A DNA stretch of 64,000 nt from Amphiura filiformis (lineage: Eukaryota > Echinodermata > Ophiuroidea > Amphilepidida > Amphiuridae), in contig NC_092628.1 in assembly GCF_039555335.1 (NCBI RefSeq), positions 77,192,713 to 77,256,712 of the forward strand, given 5' to 3'. The notes under the pieces were generated by a model. That model saw only the letters and a list, made by a program, of their open reading frames with translations. It had not been told where the DNA came from and ran no database searches. Every line of letters begins with the position of its first letter. Positions within the stretch are counted from its first letter, which is position 1. Below, one piece after another: positions 54,917 through 64,000 of this stretch. A program made the position numbers and the translations under genes.

Positions 54917-55788
54917 TTATGTTATTTGAACATCAGTTCTGTTTGAAACATACCATAGCCGTGCATCTTTGAACCATTTTATCTTTTCATCACGACCACC
55001 TTTCCAATTATTGTGGACCACCACAGGCTTGTGCATCTCTCGCCATTCAGCGAAGTCAAGATAATAATTTAAAATACCATTTGGAAATTTACTCGCATCT
55101 AACATTTTAACCTTTAATTTAGGTATGATATTCTCATTGATGATATCAGTTAATAGGATTTGCTCTGAAGTATTATTATTGTTTTTGTCAATCCTATTAA
55201 CGAGTTCTTTAATTAGTAGCAATGATGGGTTAGTTGCACGGTAATACACGAATCCAGTACTGAGAACGTTTTTCTTATCGTGGTGATCTTTTTCCAAATA
55301 GATATCGTAATTCCCATCAAAATATGGAAATGGATCATCTATCCAAACTATATCAACATCATTAAATAAAACGTTCAGTCCTCGCTGAAGAAATTTCTTG
55401 ATATGAGTTGGTCTTTGATTGACGAACTTTCTGTGTAGTGGCGACTGGATGGGAAGATCATGGGACGTTTTGTATTGATTTAACAGTACCCGTATATCAT
55501 TTCGTTTTTTCAACAGTTCATACGCAACGTTATCCTCGGCTATGATAGATATATCTGGCCATATTCCAGTTTTGCGGATACTCGCCAACCAGTTTTCAGC
55601 AATATTTACAAAAGCGGCATTTACAGTTGTAAGGACCACTGTATTAGCTGGACCACTAGGAACAGTAGGGGGCGCTGGACCGAATTGTGGTGCGGGCGCT
55701 TCTTGGATTATTTCAGCTATCGGTTTAACGTCATCATCTGAACTAATTGTCCCATCTTCATTCCAAAGTCGCATGTTCAGTAATGAGT
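54917..55788 (-). CDS. Glycosyltransferase gene 1, exon 3 (catalytic domain)
   Basis: Acceptor TATTTTAG (AG at 55790-55789). It encodes residue 35 to the end, with the stem and the whole GT77-like domain. Confidence 0.92.
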
Positions 55789-58700
55789 CTAAAATACAAA
55801 ACAGTTGTTCGAAATAAAATCATCAGTCATAACTATCAGTTGAATGATCAATCACTGTGACTAATCAATCAATCAATCAAGTAAGCAAGCAATCAATTCA
55901 GTTCCATTAATTGTTAATTGATTAATTGATCGATCACACAAAACCTTTTGGAAAAAGTTGCCATAAAACGTCAAATGTAGGGTAAAAGCAATCAAGTAGT
56001 CTTCCCAGCAATCACAAAACGTTTTGTAAAAGGTTAGAAAATTTTGACAGAAAATGTTTAAATTTCGGGTTTGAATGTTTTGATAGGCCTATAATATTTT
56101 AAAAAGATGTAACAATATCATTTGACAACATTTTCAGTGATAGCTTAGATAGTGTTTTTTCAAATGTTCTAAAAAACAAGTTTGGTTGATCTATAGATAT
56201 CTATTACACATCCAAAGTGATCGACGACAGGCCGATTTCTGCGTGGATCATATTAATTTCCTTTGAAATGGTTTGATTTTTGTTTTAGTAGTTTCTACTC
56301 ACCATTTAAAATGCTAATACACGCCAGCACTGCAATTATAAGAATGCAGCTCTTGATGGAAATCTTGGACCAAAACCTGGTAAACAATAATGGGAAAAGT
56401 TACATAACATAACATAACATAACATAACATAACATAACATAACATAACATAACATAACATAACATAACATAACATAACATCTATTAACCATTTTACCATC
56501 TTTACATATAAGCGGGAAGCGGCCATTTTGGATTTATGCAAATTAGGCCCTGTTTCACTACTTGAATTTCAGGGACATTTGATATGTTTTGGTGAGCTTT
56601 TGGGATATGGGTGCATGTGAAATGGATTGTGTTGCAATTAGTATAGTGGCTTAAGGGCTGGGGTATGAACGTTTGGACAGTATTTATTTTGGGACATCAG
56701 AGCACATCAGACATATCGAATTGCATTCTGAATACGAAGAATGTCATTCTGATATCAAATAATTTTGATTTTTGAAATTCGCAATTTAATACACATTTTA
56801 TGGCAAATCATTAAAATTGATATTTTGATATTTAACAGTACTTGAGTAAACTTTATAAATCTGATGATTTATACTTAAAGTGTATGTAGGTGGGATGAAA
56901 AGCCGACGATCAATTGAAAATTTTGACCTTTCGTATTGAAGATATGGATTTTTTTCCCAAAACACCAAAAAAATTAGGTCTTTTTGGGAAAAAATTCATA
57001 TCTTCAATATGAAAGGTCAAAATTTTCAATTGACCGTCGGCTTTTCCTCCCTGCTACATACACTTTAAAATATATCATTAGATTTATATAATTTACTTCG
57101 AGGACTGTTATATATCAAAATTTGAAAAATATCAAATTTTTATAATTTGTCATAAAATTTGTATTATATTGTGATTTTCAAAAATGAAAATTATTTGATA
57201 TCAGAAAGACATGCTTCGTATTCAGAATGCAATTCGATAGCTCTGAGGTGCTCTCATGTCCCACAAAAAATACTGTCAAAACGCAATAAACGCTCATTTT
57301 AGATCCCTTAATCCATATCTAACACTTAGACTAGGTTAATTCAAACCGCGTTTTACTTGACGAAGGTTAACGTATAGCGCACTTGAATATCAAATATATG
57401 ATAAAAATGTTTGGGTGTGGTAACAAACTGTTACCATGGTTACATATAGTAACATTTAATGTCTTTTATTTAAATGTTCGATTTGCAATTGATTTTGGTA
57501 AGCATTTGTTGCTCCAACTAGTGTAAACTTCGTAGGGCGTGTTATGCTACTGAACAAGTGACCTAGAACGAAGCCATTCATTCATTTAATATTTGCCTAA
57601 CCTATATGACCTATTGCAAGTACAATTTCAGTGAAGTTCACACACGTACACCTACATATATCAATTGTTATAATGCTTTCATCCATATACGAACAAACCC
57701 AATATTTCAGCGAATCTGTATAAAATGAGCTATGGACAAGTACATGATGTCCCAATAAAAACGCAACCCAACTTTGACCAATTTTTCTCAGGTTTATTTA
57801 TAGTAAATCAATATAGTCTATTGTCTATGAAAATGTTTTGAGCAAAAATCGTAAAATTCACATGCGTCGTTGACCCAGCAATCACAAAACGTTTTCGACA
57901 TTGTTCGCAAAAGGTTAGAAAAGGTTGTCAGAAAACGTTTAAATGTCGGGTTAAAAAAGGTATACAAAGGGTATAAAACGTTTTCATATCATTTAAAAAC
58001 ATTTTTTTGATAACTTACTGCAAATATTCTTACATAATATTTGAGAAAAATCCTTGGAAATACGAAGGTTCTGACCGTATGGTTAAGAAATGTAACATAC
58101 GTTACCAGAAAGTACATCATTAAAACAAACAAGTGACTATAAACTTAAGCAAATTACTGAAGCAGGTGATACTTGATCAACTTCATTAATTTTATTTCAT
58201 TAACGCAATTCCAACATACTTGTCTGGCACTTTGAAGTTAAAATGTAACCCACGAGACAAACACACGTTACCATTAATTTTAACACCCTATCAAAATTAA
58301 CTAAAACTGCGCCCAATTACCCCTGGATTGTTTTTTAATAGTGCCACCATATGCATTATAGGTAGGCCTACTTTAAAAACTTGGCATTACAGAAAATATG
58401 CTCAATGAAAAGTATCCTAATTGTAACATAAATTTCATCTAAAATGTCACGTAGATTTCTACTCTTTTTCAACTCTTTTTGAGGCAATTAATTCTCCTCT
58501 AACAAACATTTAAACTTAAAGGCGACATTTCATTGTTTTATGCCAACACATTTAGTTCATGCACTGTCAAAAAAACGTATACTCCTTTCAATCTAATGGT
58601 ATAATGTAGGTTTCGTGACTCACTTTCTTTGAAGTTCGTTGAATTCTTTGAATTTTGCATATTAAATAAAAGCATCAAGAATTGATGACAGCAAGAATGA

Positions 58701-59419
58701 TCTTATATTCAATTGTTTTATTGTTAGTATATTTAATGAACCTTAGTAGTAACTTAAGTTACCAATAGAAAACCCATGGGCATTATTGAAATTGATGTTA
58801 AAGTAAAAGTTCACAAGATTTGATCTTCATATTTTCCAGAATGAAACTTAAATGAATAATAAGGAAAAGTTTAGGGATACTTTATTTTGCCGATTTTGTA
58901 AGTATTTAATTAATAATTATGTGCCACTGTACAATAGTAGATCTAATTGTTTCTGCGTAGTATATTTTATTATATTCAAATTGAAATTGTGAGATCTTAT
59001 AATAGTGATTGATTGTCTATAGTGCATCATAATAAAGGCACAATGACAATAAAAGAAACAGCAAAAAATTTCAATCAATACAATGTTTTGTCAAATGTCA
59101 ACTCAGACGTCCATAATTATATTTCGGGGACAAACTTAATTTGGACTAATTTTCCCTAAAATGTGTTATATCTTAACAATGCAAGATGCCATTTTTCCCG
59201 CGAATGAATGTGTAAAAAATCTGACTATTGACCATGAAACCTGAGAAAAAGGGCGTGCTGTGTTTAGCTGCGTTTTTATTGGGACACCCTGTACAATGGT
59301 CTATAGTCTAATGGAGCTTAAAGTATAATTTGATTGAAATATTATGGTTAGTATATAGCTATATGATTGTTTGAAATATAATTTACTTACAAGAGACATA
59401 TTCTTGAAGTAGAGTTCAT
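54917..59419 (-). CDS. Type II membrane glycosyltransferase, GT77-like (nucleotide-diphospho-sugar transferase), gene 1, 324 aa
   Basis: Predicted Golgi-lumen enzyme transferring a sugar from a nucleotide-sugar. Exons on the minus strand: 59419-59391, 56376-56303, 55788-54917. The lengths 29+74+872 = 975 nt close exactly to 324 codons plus stop. The starting peptide MNSTSRICL is followed by a signal anchor (about residues 20-38: CILIIAVLACISILN), a Pro-rich stem (about 60-83), then the catalytic domain. Family signatures are VVLTTVNAAF, a metal/nucleotide-binding DxD motif at 178-180 (FNDVDIVWIDDPFPYF), STGFVYYRAT, SEQILL and HNNW at 293-296. Animal proteins of this family are usually named 'UDP-D-xylose:L-fucose alpha-1,3-xylosyltransferase-like', after the plant members. 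Donor and acceptor in this animal are unknown. The start depends on a 29-bp coding exon, the least certain part. Confidence 0.88.
55998..56175. repeat. Half-copy of the CAGCAAACAC MITE family (intron 2 of gene 1)
   Basis: CCCAGCAATCACAAAACGTT, GGTTAGAAAATTTTGACAG and TTTAAATTTCGGGTT match the left part of the family. The right end is not visible. Confidence 0.55.
56303..56376 (-). CDS. Glycosyltransferase gene 1, exon 2 (signal anchor)
   Basis: 74 bp. Acceptor TTTACCAG (AG at 56378-56377), donor AATG|GTGAGTA. It encodes FWSKISIKSCILIIAVLACI and onward, a basic patch followed by one membrane span, as expected for a type II protein. Confidence 0.85.
56405..56480. repeat. (AACAT)n microsatellite
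   Basis: About 15 perfect ATAAC/AACAT units. Confidence 0.95.
56655..57307. mobile_element. Foldback MITE, uninterrupted copy
   Basis: Flanked by TTAA at 56651-56654 and 57308-57311. Almost the entire 653 bp folds on itself: GGGCTGGGGTATGAACGTTT against AACGCTCATTTTAGATCCC, then CATTCTGAATACGAAGAATG against its counterpart, down to the centre near 56985. It corresponds base for base to 45461-46700 without the mariner insertion. Confidence 0.85.
57743..59291. mobile_element. Tc1/mariner-like non-autonomous element (1,549 bp)
   Basis: Left CATGATGTCCCAATAAAAAC and right GTTTTTATTGGGACACCCTG are inverted repeats, flanked by TA at 57741-57742 and 59292-59293. Further subterminal pairing (CCTGAGAAAAAG / TTTTTCTCAGG) is seen. 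No transposase. A half-copy of the CAGCAAACAC family lies inside at 57880-58040. It sits in intron 1 of glycosyltransferase gene 1, ending 100 bp from its first exon. Confidence 0.75.
59391..59419 (-). CDS. Glycosyltransferase gene 1, exon 1 (start codon)
   Basis: ATG at 59419 opens MNSTSRICL plus two bases, then donor CTT|GTAAGTAAA (GT at 59390-59389). The phase (2) is the one needed by exon 2, which itself lacks ATG. A second ATG (59397) is in a frame that would stop early in exon 2. Confidence 0.65.
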
Positions 59420-60170
59420 AGTGTTCAATCGCAAACTTGATTGGTACCACCTTGATGCCGTATGTTCTTCAATCCTTTATACGGGTATTGTAGTTGTGCT
59501 ACCTCAGTCTGATAAATCTGTCCATTTTCCATGCAGTGCTTCATCAAGTCTACCCTTTTGCTGAAAAACCTTCAAATTTTCATTTTTTTCTTAACACACG
59601 TTCTTATTATCTGACAATTCTTATTAACCTCCACAATCAGTCGAATCATCACATAAAATACGATGTATTAAATCTGAATCAAACTCCGGATTAAACTACG
59701 TTGGGTTTGGCGTCACCAAATACCAATCATACAGGTAACTAAAATTAGTAGGGCAAGTACGATTGATGGCGCTGTTCCTGAATTTTGTCAGCACTTCGGT
59801 AAGGCCAGGGCACAAGGACTGCCAAGGCTTCACTATCATAACTATTTCGGCGGTTTTCAAAACAAAGATATTCAATTCAATACCTTTATTCAGAATTACC
59901 TAGAAACAAAGTATTTCGATAAGCGAGGCATGGTTGTGTTGTCAACTCCATGTAAGCTGTGTTGTGAAAGTGCACCACACATAGGATTCGAACCGGATTC
60001 CAATACCAGCATTCACGTCACTGATTGTCGAAATTTGTTGAGGTTTCTGTTTTTCATTTTGGTAATTGCAAATTATTGGTTTTTACCTGGGCCGTCTCTT
60101 GCAAAAATTCAGGCACCTCAGTAACAGATAGTTCTTTCTGCGTTGACATGACAAAATCGGGAAAGTGTCA
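59420..60170. other. Intergenic between the two glycosyltransferase genes
   Basis: A B-box-like word (GGATTCGAACCGGATTCC, near 59988) occurs without tRNA structure. No gene recognised. Confidence 0.4.
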
Positions 60171-60174
60171 TTTA

Positions 60175-60559
60175 GGCCGTGTAAAATTAATATTTTGGTT
60201 CTCGTCCCCTCCTCCTCAATTTCTGGGATTTGTCAGATTTTTTTTTTTTAGATTTTTCACTTTTTTCGACTTTGGAATGATTTATGAAATCTTCATACAT
60301 ATAAATAAGTTTATTAGAGAACAAGCATCACTTCCAAGTCTTTTGTGGTACTCTAGGGGTTTATCCTCAGAATCTCACATTTGAAAAAAAAAAAAAAAAA
60401 AAGGCCTCATCGTTTCCTCGAGCACTGTTGGAGAAGACCGAAAACTACTGACAATGCTAATTTTACATTGGAAAAAAAAAAAAAAAAAAAAACACCTCCC
60501 TCCTCATCAATTCATGAAAATCCTCTGGACGAGAACCAAAACATTAATTTTATACGGCC
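60175..60559. mobile_element. MITE with ~34-bp inverted repeats and TTA target duplication
   Basis: The left GGCCGTGTAAAATTAATATT and the reverse complement of the right (GGCCGTATAAAATTAATGTT) continue to GGTTCTCGTCC, with two mismatches. TTA stands on both sides (60172-60174, 60560-60562), as for PIF/Harbinger-type elements. Inside are inverted (T)/(A) runs and two poly-A tracts (60383-60402, 60472-60491). Confidence 0.75.
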
Positions 60560-60704
60560 TTAAGATCGTATAGCTCAAATGAAGACTTCCCGATTTGTTG
60601 ACATAAATCATATCGAGTAGGGACAAAACATAAGCGAAACAATGAAGTATTGCTTAATACTAGCATGTGTTATCATAAGTAAAACACTGTAGTTTTAAGA
60701 CACC

Positions 60705-60852
60705 GTATATATTTGCAAATATTTTGTTAACACTTAATATAACATTATGTTTTTCATGAAAGTTTTCAGAAATGTTCTTTGAATGTTATTATAACGTTTT
60801 TATATAAGCCGACATTTAAACGTTTTCTGTGAAACGTTTTGTGTTTGCTGGA
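60705..60852. repeat. Half-copy of the CAGCAAACAC MITE family
   Basis: GCCGACATTTAAACGTTTTC, GAAACGTTTTGTGTTTGCTGG, the right end of the family, 40 bp from the 3' end of glycosyltransferase gene 2. Confidence 0.6.
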
Positions 60853-60894
60853 TCTAGCACAGTCAAAAGCCAAATGTACCATAATTCACAGCTC

Positions 60895-62615
<1,721 letters not shown>

Positions 62616-62619
62616 TCTG

Positions 62620-64000
62620 TATAGTATAATCAAGCAATAAACAAAAACACAACCACTGACCATTGTTGCTTGGATTTGGAAGTTCAAAAAGGAGTAAATA
62701 CCAATTTATAAAGTTAAGGTTACGGGAACTTTTTAAGGTGACGGCGTGACGCTGCGTTTTAAAGTCAGGTTTTGGGCTACTATACATGTTTTATAGAATT
62801 CCAGTCCATAATAGTACTAATGTGGAAACAAATATACGGATCTTATTTAATTGAAAGATTCTAAGGAAATTAAAGATTTACCTCCCAACTCCCCAGTCCT
62901 GTCTGTACCTTGAGATATGATAGAATGCTTCTAAAAAGAAACTCTTTCCAGTTTCAGTTTTATTTACAATCAAATCAAAAAAGTATTTTGGTCTGAAAGT
63001 GGATGATCCATAAAACGGCAGGCTTGACATAAATGGCTACCCAAACTTATTCAATGGTTTCATGAGTTGATAGTTGACGTTTGACGGTAACTGGCCCTTA
63101 CTGAATTAAGAGCCGCAAAACCTTTTAATACTTTGTGAATTCCTTGTTAGCTTCCCTCTAAAAATACACATGGCTGACAATTTGTTTGGGCACCCAAGAC
63201 GTCGAGATGGGATCATGTTTTTCATTTTACTATTTAGACCATTTCGGACCAAGATGCACCTTTTCAAAATAAACCGACTTTAGGCGTTCGTAAATAGGCT
63301 GTCTCAAAATTGTGGAGACGTTCTTATCTTTACCATGTGAAGGTAAAGTTTAGCAATAGCACTGTCACAAGAATAGGTAATATTTATTTTGTGAATCGCT
63401 GTAACATAAGACATACCTGCCATTTAATGTCAGAATTTGTGTTTTGCACTTACCGATACATTAAGTTGGTACGCTTCATCGCTATCGTACACGAAGTAGG
63501 CATCACTCATTATGTATTCCTGCAGTTTGCGACCATGACTTACATCACTAGAATTACTTTGTTTTTCAGGTTGAAAATACCACATTATATATCAGTGGAC
63601 ATGGTGGGTACCACTAAAATTAGGCCTACTCTCCTCATCATAGACGACAGGAAAGGGTCAAATATGAATTGAACCCGTTTCCATTATGTTTATGTAGAGA
63701 ATAATGTTTTATGTTGCTGTCCCAGTCACGATAGATGAAACGTCCACCATGTTGTTTATATTGGTAATATTTATTGGATTCTGCTCGAATAGGCCTACAT
63801 GAATCAATCGAACAATTGATCACATGAGGTCAGGGAAATTTTGTCTGAGTAACGTGGTTGACGTGTGCCAATGAAAAGCATAAAAATAATCAATTAAAAA
63901 TTATTCGATAAATGAATGACCCGGGATGAATGATATGGGCATGCAGGAGGTAAAATTCGAAGTTTGTTGGCCAACTGCCACTGTTGGTCCCACCATTTAT
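62620..64000. other. 5' flank of glycosyltransferase gene 2, no gene proven
   Basis: Possible minus-strand donors (for example ATCG|GTAAGTG at about 63451) could end the missing 5' UTR exon of gene 2, but none is favoured. A 120-codon plus-strand frame (63310-63672) has no domain signature and I treat it as chance. Confidence 0.35.

Noticed and set aside
63310-63672. 120-codon plus-strand frame as a gene
   Set aside because: No hydrophobic pattern, motif, Kozak context or splice signal beyond chance. Composition matches the surrounding DNA.

Overview
This is a eukaryotic, gene-poor, repeat-rich, intron-containing window. Nothing prokaryotic is present. Three multi-exon protein genes can be assembled from the raw sequence, all on the minus strand. 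The first is a complete five-coding-exon SLC34-type sodium/phosphate cotransporter (36856-45157, predicted 617 aa). The other two are tandem paralogues of a type II membrane glycosyltransferase of the nucleotide-diphospho-sugar transferase family (GT77-like, 'UDP-xylose:L-fucose xylosyltransferase-like'): 54917-59419 (324 aa) and 60895-62615 (297 aa). Reading frames and splice phases close exactly in all three. These gene families, together with the kind and abundance of repeats, suggest a marine non-vertebrate deuterostome (echinoderm or hemichordate). That placement is an inference, not a proof.

Layout. 1-22.5 kb: no recognisable intact gene. It holds a tRNA-like sequence (about 528-590), a 463-bp MITE with TTA target duplication (841-1303), trinucleotide and tetranucleotide arrays, a minisatellite-bearing element present in opposite orientations (4427-5520 and 8340-9734), several MITEs, a decayed non-LTR retrotransposon (about 17508-18425), telomere-like (TTAGGG)-type segments and weak single-exon candidates. 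22.5-30 kb: a large 54/57-bp satellite block. It has an internal 1.78-kb tandem duplication and a 0.35-kb palindrome-centred MITE that was co-amplified with the satellite. 30-36.8 kb: dispersed repeats and an 18-copy 82-bp minisatellite. 36.8-48 kb: the SLC34 gene. Its introns hold a tRNA-Asn(GTT) gene, simple repeats and a Tc1/mariner-like MITE. A mariner remnant nested inside a foldback MITE lies 5' of it. 48-54.5 kb: a recent 1.04-kb-offset segmental duplication, another telomere-like mobile element and a MITE with 35-bp perfect inverted repeats. 54.9-62.6 kb: the two glycosyltransferase genes, with a 1.55-kb Tc1-like MITE in intron 1 of the first.

The genes do not form an operon or an obvious joint pathway. 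The transporter would import phosphate at the plasma membrane. The two glycosyltransferases would act in the Golgi lumen.

The observations most worth a second look are: (1) a repeat family in four places in which a degenerate telomeric array is bracketed by an 11-bp direct repeat and then a 14-bp inverted repeat; (2) a 20-fold occurrence of the octamer TAGGCCTA where about one is expected; (3) a MITE domesticated as a building block of a satellite higher-order repeat; (4) a capped element whose internal minisatellite ranges from about 3 to about 50 units; (5) a mariner insertion with its exact empty site elsewhere in the window.
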